The notes under the pieces: model-generated | What the model was told of the DNA's origin: nothing | The model's database searches: none | The model's input: the letters and a program-made list of their open reading frames with translations, nothing else | Shown: positions 8,436 through 16,780 of the stretch, piece by piece | Numbering within the stretch: position 1 is the first letter of the stretch | Layout: every line of letters starts with the position of its first letter | NCBI RefSeq assembly: GCF_018279705.1 | Contig: NZ_CP036498.1 | Location: forward strand, 4,109,001 to 4,173,000 | Origin: Tardiphaga alba | GTDB lineage: Bacteria > Pseudomonadota > Alphaproteobacteria > Rhizobiales > Xanthobacteraceae | Length of the DNA stretch: 64,000 nt | Reading direction: 5' to 3' | Made by a program: the position numbers and the translations under genes

Positions 8436-9173
8436 TCAGGCGAACCCGCCATTGGATCGAATGATCTGGGCGTTGACCCAACCGCCGCTTGGACTTGCGA
8501 GGAAAGCGACGATATCGGCGGCATCTTCCGGCGTGCCGATCCGCTCCAGCGGCGCAAGCTTGGCGAATTCCTCGACCTCCTCGCCCGACCTTCCTTTGAA
8601 GAAGAGGTCTGTTCCAGTCGGGCCGGGCGCGACGGCGTTCACGGTGATATTGCGCCCACGAAGTTCGTTGGCGAGCACGCGGACGAGACCATCGACCCCG
8701 GCCTTGGAAGCGATGTACGGGCCGAAGCTGGGAAATGATTTCGCCAGCACGCTGCTGGAAAACGCGATGATGCGTCCGCCTTCCGCGACATGGCGGGCTG
8801 CCTCGCCGAAAACGATGTAGGTGCCACGCAAGTTTGTCGCGATGACCCTGTCGAACGTCGCCAGATCGCCTTCTTCGATCTTGGTCAATGGCATGATGCC
8901 TGAGCTTTGAACCACCACATCGATACGACCAAATGTGTCCAGGGCGGCTTTGAAAACCGCTCTCACCTCCGCCTCGGCGGCCACGTCGGCCTTTGCGCTG
9001 ATCGCTTGCCCGCCCCTGGCCTTGATGGCGGCGACGATCTCATCAGCCTTGGCAGGGTTACCTGCGTAATGGGCGACGATTGCAAAGCCTTGCATTGCGA
9101 GCCGCAATGCGATGGCCCGCCCGATGCCGCCAGACGCTCCGATGATGATTGCCACCTTGTTTTCAACCGTCAT
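8436..9173 (-). CDS. SDR family oxidoreductase
   Basis: A 245-residue classical SDR. It shows IIGASGGIGRAIALRL for cofactor binding, catalytic Ser in FSSSVLAKS and YIASKAGVD for the YxxxK pair, plus NAVAPGPTGTDLF after the active site. The usual NAG is replaced by SSG (VVVQSSGIMP), a variation seen in some 3-oxoacyl reductase-like members. Substrate is unknown. It is the promoter-proximal gene of a two-SDR unit. The 363-bp upstream region carries no gene. Confidence 0.87.
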   Translation of the reverse strand: MTVENKVAIIIGASGGIGRAIALRLAMQGFAIVAHYAGNPAKADEIVAAIKARGGQAISAKADVAAEAEVRAVFKAALDTFGRIDVVVQSSGIMPLTKIEEGDLATFDRVIATNLRGTYIVFGEAARHVAEGGRIIAFSSSVLAKSFPSFGPYIASKAGVDGLVRVLANELRGRNITVNAVAPGPTGTDLFFKGRSGEEVEEFAKLAPLERIGTPEDAADIVAFLASPSGGWVNAQIIRSNGGFA

Positions 9174-9536
9174 GTCACACGTTCCTTCGCGTTGTCGCCG
9201 GCGTGGCTGATCAGCGCATCATCTCGGCGGAGCTACAGAAATATCGCGCATCGCGTTGGCCTGCTTTCGCAGGATTGCGCGCTGCCATTGACATGTTGCG
9301 ATTTTATCGCCGCGCCGTATTGTTCAATCATCCACCGCAGGATTGTTCATGATTGAAAGGCTCGGCGATGAATCGCTTCGCCTGATCATGTCAGCGATTT
9401 TTGATCGGACCGGGATGCAAGCTAAACAGGGAGATTGCAGGGCGCGCAAAAGCGCTCTTGCGCCGTGCCCACCATCCCGACGTGATGGCAATGGTGGGCA
9501 CGTTGCGCTTTGCCCATTCTAGTCTCAGCTACAAAT
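9174..9536. other. Non-coding stretch upstream of the SDR pair
   Basis: About 360 bp without a convincing gene. It must hold the promoter of the SDR pair, and its far end lies at the 3' end of the MPT-binding protein gene. The only clear structure is the palindrome at 9464-9502. I see no good promoter match. Confidence 0.5.
9464..9502. repeat. Palindromic intergenic element
   Basis: CGTGCCCACCAT at 9464-9475 and its exact complement ATGGTGGGCACG at 9491-9502 form a perfect 12-bp stem with a 15-base loop. It lies about 35 bp past the stop of the MPT-binding protein gene, so it may also act as a 3' end hairpin. Confidence 0.65.
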
Positions 9537-11141
9537 TCAGCCGCCCCGCGCCTCTTCCAGCGCCTCTGGCGTGTCGATGTCGAGAAAGGCGCCGCGGCCT
9601 TCGACGGGGACATCGGCGACGACTTCCGCATGTTTCAGGACCAACGCGCGCGCACCGATATCGCCGTCCAGCGTCATCAGTTCCGGGAAGAAGCGGCGCG
9701 ACCACAGCACGGGATTGCCTCGACGACCTTCGCTGACGGGCGCTGCGATGAGATGGCCGCGATCCGGCGCGAAGGCGTCGATCAGGCGATCGATCAGCTT
9801 CGTGTCGATCAGCGGCATGTCGCCGAGACAGACCACGGCGCCATCGGCATCACGCGGCACGGCGGCGATGCCGGCTTTCACAGAGCTGGCAATGCCATCG
9901 GGATAATCGGGATTGTAGACGAAGGTGACGTTGAGGCCGCGCAGCGCCTTTTCGACCTCGGCAGCCTCGTGGCCGGTGACCACCGTGACGCTGCTGGCTT
10001 TCGACTTCAGCGCATGCTCGACAACGATGCGCACCAGCGGCTTGCCGTTGAGCTCCGCGAGCAGCTTGTTCGGTCCGCCCATGCGCGTGCCGCGGCCGGC
10101 GGCGAGCACAAGTGCTGCAACGCTGCGATTGCCATCGGTCTCTGCCGGCGCGCGCGGCTGCGGGCGGGTTACGATCTCCATCAGCAACCCGCCGACGCCC
10201 ATGCCGACGAGATCCTTGCGCGTCACCTCAAGGCCGGCGAGCAGGCGCATCAGCACCCAATCAAAACCGTTCTCCACCGGTGAACGCGCGCAGCCGGGCG
10301 CGCCGAGCACCGGTACATCGCCGACCGCACCGATCAGCAGCAGATTACCGGGATCCACCGGCATGCCGAAATGCTGGATAGTGCCACCGACCTCGGTGAT
10401 GGCGGCTGGAATGACGTCGCGGCGATCGGCGATGGCGGACGCGCCGAATACGATCACGAGCTCGGCGCCGAGCCGCAGCAATTCATTGATCGTTTTCGCC
10501 AGCACCTTTTCATCATGCGGCACGCGCCGCTCGGCGATAATTTTGGCGCCGGCCGGCGCAAGGCGCTCTTCCGTCACGCGAAGGGTCTTGTCGATGACCT
10601 TTGGCGACAGGCCAGGCAGCAGCGTGGAAACGATGCCGACCTTCTTCACCTTGTAAGGCGCAATCCGCATGGCAGCGCCACCGGCCGCCCTCACCGCGGC
10701 ATCGCGCAGCGTGGCCGCGACGCCGAACGGGATCAGCTTCACGGTGGCGATCATCTCGTTCTCAACCACCGGCTTGAACGCATCGAGCGTCGCGAAGGTG
10801 ATCGCTTCATCGACGCTGTTGATGCGATCGACGGCGGCGCGATCGATGACCAAAACGCCGGGCTTGGCAGCAAACAGATTGGCACGGCCGGTGAAGGCGC
10901 GCTCCACCGTGACGCCCTCGCCCGCCACCGCCTGCGCGATGCTGGCTGCGGCTGCATCTTCGGAGACATCGCCGTCTTCTAGGCGCACGACGACGACTTC
11001 CTTGACGCCAGCGCGCTTGAGTGCGGCAATTTCATCGGCGCCGATCGTCGTGCCCTTCTTGAGCACGAGATCGCCCTGCCGCAGCGTGTGCACCGTGACG
11101 CCGCCGAGTGCATCGGCCGGGCTGGCCGGACCGAACTTCAT
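9537..11141 (-). CDS. Molybdopterin-binding / molybdenum cofactor cytidylyltransferase fusion (MocA-like)
   Basis: A 534-residue two-domain protein. Residues about 1-335 resemble the MoeA/MogA molybdopterin-binding fold (VKKVGIVSTLLPGLSPKVID; VIVFGASAIADRRD; LGAPGCARSPVENGFDW). Residues about 345-534 are a MobA-like nucleotidyltransferase: LVLAAGRGTRMGG, PNKLLAELNGKPL, CLGDMPLID and GRRGNPVLW. Such proteins make the MCD form of the cofactor used by xanthine-oxidase-family enzymes. It is last in the cox-like cluster and its ATG overlaps the TGA of the preceding xdhC gene (ATGA). It therefore most likely supplies cofactor to the hydroxylase encoded by this operon. Confidence 0.87.
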   Translation of the reverse strand: MKFGPASPADALGGVTVHTLRQGDLVLKKGTTIGADEIAALKRAGVKEVVVVRLEDGDVSEDAAAASIAQAVAGEGVTVERAFTGRANLFAAKPGVLVIDRAAVDRINSVDEAITFATLDAFKPVVENEMIATVKLIPFGVAATLRDAAVRAAGGAAMRIAPYKVKKVGIVSTLLPGLSPKVIDKTLRVTEERLAPAGAKIIAERRVPHDEKVLAKTINELLRLGAELVIVFGASAIADRRDVIPAAITEVGGTIQHFGMPVDPGNLLLIGAVGDVPVLGAPGCARSPVENGFDWVLMRLLAGLEVTRKDLVGMGVGGLLMEIVTRPQPRAPAETDGNRSVAALVLAAGRGTRMGGPNKLLAELNGKPLVRIVVEHALKSKASSVTVVTGHEAAEVEKALRGLNVTFVYNPDYPDGIASSVKAGIAAVPRDADGAVVCLGDMPLIDTKLIDRLIDAFAPDRGHLIAAPVSEGRRGNPVLWSRRFFPELMTLDGDIGARALVLKHAEVVADVPVEGRGAFLDIDTPEALEEARGG

Positions 11142-11839
11142 GCCGCAGCTGCCTTTGCTTCTTTCGGCAGGCGGAGCTCTGCAGTGATTTCGGCCATGAT
11201 CGACACCGCGATCTCCGACGGTGAGACTGCACCGATGTTCAGGCCGATGGGCGCCTTGATCTTTGCGAGATCTGCGTCGCTTGCGCCCTGCCCCTTCAGG
11301 CGATCGAGGCGCTTGGCGTGCGTCTTCCGCGAGCCGAGTGCGCCGATATAGAAGCAGCCCTTCTCGAAGGCATGCAGCAATGCGGGATCGTCGATCTTCG
11401 GATCATGGGTCACCGCCACAAAAGCGGTCCAGCGATCGATGCCGAGCGGCGGCAGCGCCTCGTCCGGCCATTCCGCGATCAGATTCACATCCGGGAATCG
11501 CTCGGGGCTGGCAAAGGCGGTGCGCGGATCGACGACAGTGACGTCGTAATCGAGCGAGCGAGCCAAGGGCGCAAGCGCCTGGCTGATATGGACGGCGCCG
11601 ATAATCACGAGTTTTGCGGTGGGTGCATAGACATTGAGAAACTGCTTTGTGCCGTCCACCTCGATCATGGCGCTCTTGCCCATGCGCAGCTGCTTTTCCA
11701 GCTCCGCATGCAAGGGGTCGGCGGCGAAGTCTACCGCCTTCACCAAGCGCTGTATACCGCTGGATATATCGGTTACCACGATGACCGGCCGGCGCGCGGC
11801 GCGCTCGGCATTGAGCAGCGCCAGTGTTTCGGTTTTCAC
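11138..11839 (-). CDS. XdhC family protein, C-terminal Rossmann half
   Basis: A 233-residue protein. The first part is VTDISSGIQRLV and related XdhC linker sequence; from about residue 75 there is a Rossmann-like XdhC_C domain (LVIIGAVHISQALAPLARSL, VVDPRTAFASPERFP, FVAVTHDPKIDDPALL, YIGALGSRKTHAKR, IGLNIGAVSPSEIAVSI). XdhC/CoxI proteins bind and protect the mature molybdenum cofactor, sulfurated, before insertion. The GTG start is 3 bp after the stop of the gene for the N-terminal half, and the two are one protein in many bacteria. The stop overlaps the next start by 4 bases. Confidence 0.85.
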   Translation of the reverse strand: MKTETLALLNAERAARRPVIVVTDISSGIQRLVKAVDFAADPLHAELEKQLRMGKSAMIEVDGTKQFLNVYAPTAKLVIIGAVHISQALAPLARSLDYDVTVVDPRTAFASPERFPDVNLIAEWPDEALPPLGIDRWTAFVAVTHDPKIDDPALLHAFEKGCFYIGALGSRKTHAKRLDRLKGQGASDADLAKIKAPIGLNIGAVSPSEIAVSIMAEITAELRLPKEAKAAAA

Positions 11840-11842
11840 GGT

Positions 11843-12166
11843 TCAGCCTACCTTTTCGACAAAGACGCGGATGGTGCCGCCACAGGACAGACCGACATTC
11901 CACGCAGTTTCATCAGCCACGCCGAATTCCAGCAGTTTCGGCTTGCCGCTTTCGATCACGTCGAGCGCTTCGGTGACGACGGCGCCCTCGACACAGCCGC
12001 CGGAGACCGAGCCGAGAAACGTGCCGTCGTCATTGATGACCAGATTGGAGCCGGCGGGGCGCGGCGCCGAGCCCCAGGTCTCCACCACCGTGGCGAGTGC
12101 GACGCCATGTCCCGCTTTTTGCCAGGCTTCGGCGGCCTGCAGGATGTCTTCTTCGCGATTGAGCAT
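11843..12166 (-). CDS. XdhC family protein, N-terminal half (XdhC_CoxI domain)
   Basis: A 107-residue product matching the XdhC_CoxI N-terminal domain: ILQAAEAWQKAGHGVALATVV, GSAPRPAGSNLVI, SVSGGCVEGAVV with the conserved Cys, and GLSCGGTIRVFVEK. It works with the C-terminal half encoded immediately downstream. AAGGAG precedes the ATG. The split into two ORFs occurs at a natural domain boundary with a proper stop and restart, so I read it as a genuine two-gene arrangement rather than a frameshift. Confidence 0.85.
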   Translation of the reverse strand: MLNREEDILQAAEAWQKAGHGVALATVVETWGSAPRPAGSNLVINDDGTFLGSVSGGCVEGAVVTEALDVIESGKPKLLEFGVADETAWNVGLSCGGTIRVFVEKVG

Positions 12167-12176
12167 CAGAATCTCC

Positions 12177-13379
12177 TTAAGCGGCCGGGCGGATCAACGG
12201 GCCGTGATGGCCGGATGTCGGCGCGGACAGGGCTTTGATCAGCCCATCGATAGATGTCAAATTATGTACCGGGCGAAATTCGTCAACGTGGGGTAGCATC
12301 ATTTTGATGCCCTGCGCCTTCGGCTCGAAGCCGTCGAAACGCAGCAGCGGATTTAGCCATATCAGTTTGCGGCAGGAGCGATGCAGCCGATCCATTTCAA
12401 AGGCAAGTTGCGAATCCGCCTCGCGCTCCAGGCCATCAGAGATCAACAGCACGATGGCGCCCTGCCCGAGCACCCGGCGGCCCCACAGCTTGTTGAAATT
12501 GTGCAGCGAGGCCGAGATGCGGGTACCGCCGGCCCAGTCCTCCACTGACGCCGTGCATGACGCCAGCGCCTCGTCGGGATCGCGCGCCCGCAAGGCGCGG
12601 GTGACATTGGTGAGCCGCGTGCCGAACAGGAACACCGAGACGCGTTTTCGCGCATCGGTGATGGCGTGGAGGAAGTGCAGGAACAGGCGGGTATATTCGC
12701 TCATCGAGCCGGAAATATCGAGCAGCGCCACGATGGGCGCCGGCTTGTCGATCAGGCCGAGGCGGCGAATATCGACGATATCGCCGCCGGTGCGCAGCGA
12801 GGCACGCAGCGTGCGGCGCAGATCGAGCCTGACGCCCTGCCTGTCCGGCCGGGTGCGGCGTGTGCGCAGCTCCGCCTGCGGCAGCCGCATAGTGGCGATG
12901 GCGCGGGTGACCTCGGCGATCTCCGCCGCACTCATCTGCGCAAAGTCTTTCTTCTGCAGGACCTCGCGATCGGAGACCGAGAGCTTGATCTCCTGCTCCT
13001 GCGGCGCCTCGCGCTCTTCGCCTTTCAACGGCTGCGCCATCGCCTCCTGCACGCGGCGCGAGGCCGGCGGCGGCTTGCGCCTGGCATCGTCGGGCAGCGG
13101 CACGGAATCGAGCATCTGCTTCCAGTCTTCCTCGGCGCGGAAGAACAGGTCGAACGCCTGATGGAAGATCAGCGCATGTTCGTGCCGCTTGACGAAGATC
13201 GCTTCCAGCGTGGCATAGACATCGGCGCGCTTGCCGATCTCGATCAGTTGCAGCGCCGCGAGCGCGTCGATGGCAGCGCCCGGCCCGATCGGGAGTCCGG
13301 CTTTACGCAAAGCGCGGGCGAAGCCGATGACATTATCGGCCATGGCACCGGTGGGGGGATTGAGGTGATCGATGGGCAT
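12177..13379 (-). CDS. coxE: CoxE-like VWA domain protein
   Basis: A 400-residue protein of the CoxE/VWA_CoxE family. The C-terminal half has a von Willebrand A domain with the MIDAS motif LLDISGSMSEYTR and the later GGTRISASLHNFNK and LLISDGLERE. The N-terminal half is helical and Arg/Glu-rich. CoxE acts with the MoxR ATPase CoxD in maturing the Cu/Mo active site of CO dehydrogenase and in related chaperoning of other Mo enzymes. It stands directly downstream of coxD, separated by about 195 bp holding an inverted repeat. It is separated from xdhC by only 10 bp. Confidence 0.87.
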   Translation of the reverse strand: MPIDHLNPPTGAMADNVIGFARALRKAGLPIGPGAAIDALAALQLIEIGKRADVYATLEAIFVKRHEHALIFHQAFDLFFRAEEDWKQMLDSVPLPDDARRKPPPASRRVQEAMAQPLKGEEREAPQEQEIKLSVSDREVLQKKDFAQMSAAEIAEVTRAIATMRLPQAELRTRRTRPDRQGVRLDLRRTLRASLRTGGDIVDIRRLGLIDKPAPIVALLDISGSMSEYTRLFLHFLHAITDARKRVSVFLFGTRLTNVTRALRARDPDEALASCTASVEDWAGGTRISASLHNFNKLWGRRVLGQGAIVLLISDGLEREADSQLAFEMDRLHRSCRKLIWLNPLLRFDGFEPKAQGIKMMLPHVDEFRPVHNLTSIDGLIKALSAPTSGHHGPLIRPAA

Positions 13380-13402
13380 ATTTCAGGCCCCCGATGCGAT
13401 CG

Positions 13403-13547
13403 CCCCCTCTCCCGCTTGCGGGGGAGGGTTGGGGTGGGGGCAAGCCACCCGCACCGGAGAATTGTTGAGGTAAGAATTCTTCGCGACGGCTGACAGCTGA
13501 GCGCGGCGCGCCCCCACCCCGGCCCTCCCCCGCAAGCGGGAGAGGGA
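13403..13547. repeat. Long inverted repeat inside the cox operon
   Basis: A CCCTCTCCCGCTTGCGGGGGAG arm (split: CCCTCTCCCGC, TTGCGGGGGAG) near 13404-13428 is mirrored by its complement at 13523-13546, with GGGGTGGGGG and its complement nested inside. It lies between coxD and coxE and belongs to the CTCTCCC/GGGAGAG family also seen at 24.7 and 26.1 kb. Confidence 0.8.
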
Positions 13548-13575
13548 GAAGAGAAGCGCCGCGCTTGCTCCCGCA

Positions 13576-14484
13576 CTACCCATCCGTTGCTTCCTTGATC
13601 GTCTTCGCCAGCACGTCACCCTGCATGCGCTGGATGTCGTCCTGGTATTTCAGCAGCGCACCGAGCGTGTCGCCCACCACCTGCGGCGTCAGCGAGCGGG
13701 CGTCGAGTTCGGTCAGGGCTGTCGCCCAGTCGATGGTCTCGGCCACGCCCGGCGACTTGTAGAAATCCTGGTCGCGCAGTTTCTGTACGAAGGACACGAC
13801 CTGCTGCGACAGCTTTGCGGAGATGCCGGGCACGCGCGATTTCACGATGGTGAGTTCGCGATCGGCGGCGGGATAATCGACCCAGTGATACAGGCAGCGC
13901 CGCTTCAGCGCGTCGTGGATCTCGCGGGTGCGATTCGAGGTGATGATGACGATCGGCGGCGACGGCGCTTTCACGGTACCGAGTTCGGGGATCGTGACCT
14001 GGAAGTCGGACAGGATTTCGAGGAGATACGCCTCGAAGGCCTCATCGGCGCGGTCGAGTTCGTCGATCAGCAGCACCGGCGCGCCGTTTACATCGGGCTC
14101 TAGCGCCTGCAGCAGCGGACGCTTGATCAGATAGCGATCGGCAAAGATGTCGCTGGCGAGCTGATCGCGATCACTGTCACCGGCGGCTTCCGCCAGCCGG
14201 ATCGCGATCATCTGCGCGGCGCTGTTCCACTCATAGACGGCGGAGGAGACGTCGAGGCCTTCATAGCATTGCAGGCGGATCAGCTTGCGGCCGAGGGCGG
14301 CCGACAGCACTTTTGCGATCTCGGTCTTGCCAACGCCCGCCTCGCCTTCGAGAAACAGCGGCCGGCCCATTCGCAGCGACAGATAGGCCACCGTGGCCAG
14401 AGAACGCTCGGCGAAATAGTCGCGCTTGGTGAGCAGATCGAGCATGCCATCGACGGAAGTGGGAAGCGCCGATGGTGCAGTCAT
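13576..14484 (-). CDS. coxD: MoxR-family AAA+ ATPase, CoxD-like
   Basis: A 302-residue AAA+ ATPase of the MoxR class. Walker A is GEAGVGKTEIAK (about residues 46-57), Walker B is LLIDELDRADEAFE, and sensor 1 is IITSNRTREIHDAL with the Arg finger region RRCLYHW. CoxD unfolds or remodels the Mo hydroxylase so that the metal centre can be assembled, working with CoxE. It is followed by coxE, separated by a palindromic repeat. The ATG at 14484 follows the coxM stop by 35 bp. Confidence 0.9.
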   Translation of the reverse strand: MTAPSALPTSVDGMLDLLTKRDYFAERSLATVAYLSLRMGRPLFLEGEAGVGKTEIAKVLSAALGRKLIRLQCYEGLDVSSAVYEWNSAAQMIAIRLAEAAGDSDRDQLASDIFADRYLIKRPLLQALEPDVNGAPVLLIDELDRADEAFEAYLLEILSDFQVTIPELGTVKAPSPPIVIITSNRTREIHDALKRRCLYHWVDYPAADRELTIVKSRVPGISAKLSQQVVSFVQKLRDQDFYKSPGVAETIDWATALTELDARSLTPQVVGDTLGALLKYQDDIQRMQGDVLAKTIKEATDG

Positions 14485-14519
14485 GGATTACCCAATCTCA
14501 GAAGCTGCGGGCCTGACAA

Positions 14520-15326
14520 TCAGGCCCGGTTGTTGGCGGCATCGACCGCGCGCTTGGCCAGCACGCCGATCAGATGCGCACGATACTCGGCGCTGCCATG
14601 CAAGTCACTGTTGAGGCCATCCGGCGACACATCGATGCCATCCAGCGCCTTCGGCAAGAACCGCTTCTTCAGTGCTTCCTCAAACGCCTCGACGCGGAAC
14701 ACGCCGTCCTGACCAGCGCCCGTCACCGTGACGCGCACGCCCGAGGGCAGACGCGCGACGAATACACCGACCAGCGCGTAACGCGAGGCCTGGTTGCGGA
14801 ATTTCTGATAGGCGGCCTTCTTCGGCAGCGGGAACGAGACCTTGGTGATGATCTCGTCCGACTCCAGCGCGGTCGTGAACAGGCCCTGGAAAAACTCTTC
14901 CGGCTTCAGCTTGCGCTTGTTGGTGACGATGGTGGCGCCGAGCGCCATCACAGCCGCCGGATAATCCGCGGTCGGATCGTTATTGGCGAGCGAGCCGCCG
15001 ATGGTGCCCTTGTGGCGCACGGCGGGATCGCCGATCAGGCCGGCGAGTTCGGCCAGCGCGGGAATGGCTTCGGCCACCGTTGGCGACGACGCGACATCGG
15101 CATGTTTCGCCAGCGCGCCGATCACCAGCGAGCGGCCCTTGATCTCGATGCCATCGACGCCTTCGATATGGGAGAGGTCGATGATATCGGACGGCGCAGC
15201 GAGGCGCTGCTTCATCACCGGCACCAGCGTGTGGCCGCCGGCGATCAGTTTTGCGTCTTCATGCTTGGCGAGGAGATTGGCAGCCTGCCGCACGGTGGAC
15301 GGGCGATGATATTTGAATTCGTACAT
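14520..15326 (-). CDS. coxM: FAD-binding medium subunit of a CO-dehydrogenase-type Mo hydroxylase
   Basis: A 268-residue flavoprotein subunit of the xanthine-oxidase family. The FAD pyrophosphate loop AGGHTLVPVMKQR and the second FAD motif TIGGSLANNDPTADYP are both present, followed by LKPEEFFQGLFTTAL and a C-terminal CO_deh_flav_C domain. It carries electrons from the [2Fe-2S] subunit to the quinone or other acceptor. Length is near normal for CoxM/CutM. It starts only 60 bp after the coxS stop, with CAGGGA before the ATG. The large subunit that normally sits in or beside this group is missing. Confidence 0.9.
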   Translation of the reverse strand: MYEFKYHRPSTVRQAANLLAKHEDAKLIAGGHTLVPVMKQRLAAPSDIIDLSHIEGVDGIEIKGRSLVIGALAKHADVASSPTVAEAIPALAELAGLIGDPAVRHKGTIGGSLANNDPTADYPAAVMALGATIVTNKRKLKPEEFFQGLFTTALESDEIITKVSFPLPKKAAYQKFRNQASRYALVGVFVARLPSGVRVTVTGAGQDGVFRVEAFEEALKKRFLPKALDGIDVSPDGLNSDLHGSAEYRAHLIGVLAKRAVDAANNRA

Positions 15327-15386
15327 GGAAAATCCCTGAACAATCCTTGGGGCGCGCGCGCTGGTCGCGATTATCGTTGGGCGTTC

Positions 15387-15872
15387 TTAAGCGAGGTCGG
15401 AGTTTTCCATCGCCTTGGCACCCGCGGCGATCGACGCCACGATGTTCTGATAACCGGTGCAGCGGCAGAGATTGCCTTCGAGTTCTTCGCGGATCACATG
15501 GTCCTCGAGATCGTGCCCCTTGCGGTGGACGATATCGATGGCGGTCATGATCATGCCCGGCGTGCAGAAGCCGCATTGCAGACCGTGATGCTCGCGAAAC
15601 GCTTCCTGCATCGGATGCAGCGGTGCGCCATCGGCGGCGAGGCCTTCGATGGTCTTCACCTCATGACCGTCAGCCATGACCGCAAGCGTGGTACAGGCCT
15701 TCACCGCCTTGCCATCGAGATGCACGACACAGGCGCCGCATTGCGAGGTATCGCAACCCACATGGGTGCCGGTCAGCCGCAGCTCTTCGCGCAGGAATTG
15801 CACCAGCAGGGTGCGCGGATCGATATTCTTGGCGACGGGATTCCCGTTCACGATCATCGAGACTTTTGCCAT
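15387..15872 (-). CDS. coxS: [2Fe-2S] small subunit of a CO-dehydrogenase-type Mo hydroxylase
   Basis: A 161-residue iron-sulfur subunit. The plant-type cluster ligands are in [16 protein letters not shown] plus KACTTLA, and the proximal cluster ligands in [11 protein letters not shown] and [12 protein letters not shown]. All eight Cys are present. It passes electrons from the Mo centre to FAD on CoxM. The ATG at 15872 ([10 protein letters not shown]) is preferred over an upstream GTG (15878) because GAGAG lies 5 bases before it. It is followed by coxM with no intervening large-subunit gene. Confidence 0.92.
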   Translation of the reverse strand: MAKVSMIVNGNPVAKNIDPRTLLVQFLREELRLTGTHVGCDTSQCGACVVHLDGKAVKACTTLAVMADGHEVKTIEGLAADGAPLHPMQEAFREHHGLQCGFCTPGMIMTAIDIVHRKGHDLEDHVIREELEGNLCRCTGYQNIVASIAAGAKAMENSDLA

Positions 15873-16054
15873 ATGCACTCTCTGTCATCCGCGCATGCCA
15901 TCGCGTGGCCGCACGGTTCTTAAAATCGTTCCAAACGTATCATATTGACGAAGTTTGCCATCGGCAACCGCGCGAAAACGCAGCCCGATGCGCGTTTTCC
16001 GCGGATATCAAGAGAGCGTGATCGGGTGCGCTGCGGTAGCAACGAGGCGCAGCC

Positions 16055-16143
16055 GTAGCCCGGATGGAGCGTAGCGCAATCCGTGAATCGGAGCGTCGGC
16101 ACATCGCCGGTCCCCGGGTTTCGCTGCGCTCCACCCGGGCTAC
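16055..16143. repeat. Palindromic repeat, GTAGCCCGG family
   Basis: GTAGCCCGGATGGAGCG at the left and CGCTCCACCCGGGCTAC at the right form an imperfect long hairpin between coxG and coxS. The same family occurs at 49.6 and 56.2 kb. The rest of 15873-16151 shows no gene. Confidence 0.85.
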
Positions 16144-16151
16144 AGGAATCG

Positions 16152-16598
16152 TCAGCCCTGCACGGCCTTGGCGAAATTGTTGAAAAACTCGTCGGCGATC
16201 TTCTTGGCCGAGCCATTGATCAGGCGCTGGCCGAGCTGGGCGAGCTTGCCGCCGATCTGCGCTTCCACATTATAGGTCAGCAGCGTGCCACCATCCTTCT
16301 CGGTCAGCGCCACGGTAGCGCCGCCCTTGGCGAAGCCGGCGACACCGCCCTCGCCTTCGCCCGAAATCTTGTAGCCGTTCGGCGGATCGAGATCGCTCAG
16401 CGTGACCTTGCCCTTGAAGCGGGCCGAGACGGGACCGACCTTGATTTTTGCCGTGGCACGGAAACCGCCCTCTTCGGTGGTCTCCAGCTCTTCGCAGCCG
16501 GGGATGCAGGATTTCAGGACGGCGGGATCATTGAGCTTCTCCCAGACCACTTCGCGGCTCGCGGCCAGCTGCACTTCGCCGCTCATCGTCATGGCCAT
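16152..16598 (-). CDS. coxG: CoxG-like SRPBCC protein (CO dehydrogenase subunit G family)
   Basis: A 148-residue START/SRPBCC-fold protein. MSGEVQLAASREVVWEKLNDP, VLKSCIPGCEELE, GPVSARFKGKV and LLTYNVEAQIGGKLAQLG are characteristic of CoxG/CutG. CoxG is thought to help recruit the Mo enzyme to the membrane or aid its maturation. The ATG at 16598 is chosen because AGGAG sits 7 bases upstream. The upstream frame begins with TTG only. It is first in the cox-like cluster, separated from coxS by about 280 bp containing a palindromic repeat, so it could be transcribed separately. It is divergent from pcaB. Confidence 0.88.
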   Translation of the reverse strand: MAMTMSGEVQLAASREVVWEKLNDPAVLKSCIPGCEELETTEEGGFRATAKIKVGPVSARFKGKVTLSDLDPPNGYKISGEGEGGVAGFAKGGATVALTEKDGGTLLTYNVEAQIGGKLAQLGQRLINGSAKKIADEFFNNFAKAVQG

Positions 16599-16780
16599 GG
16601 GCAATCTCCTGCGTGTTCAAAAATTCAAAAGAGGCTCATCCCAAGTAATGCACGGATCGGGCAAAGGAAAGACCGGCCGGCAACCGCCCCACTGCCTATT
16701 CGCAGTGCAACAGCGATGTGGCGCCAGGACCTTTCGGGGCTCTTGGAGACTCCAACGGGAATGGCTAGGGTCCGGCCGCA

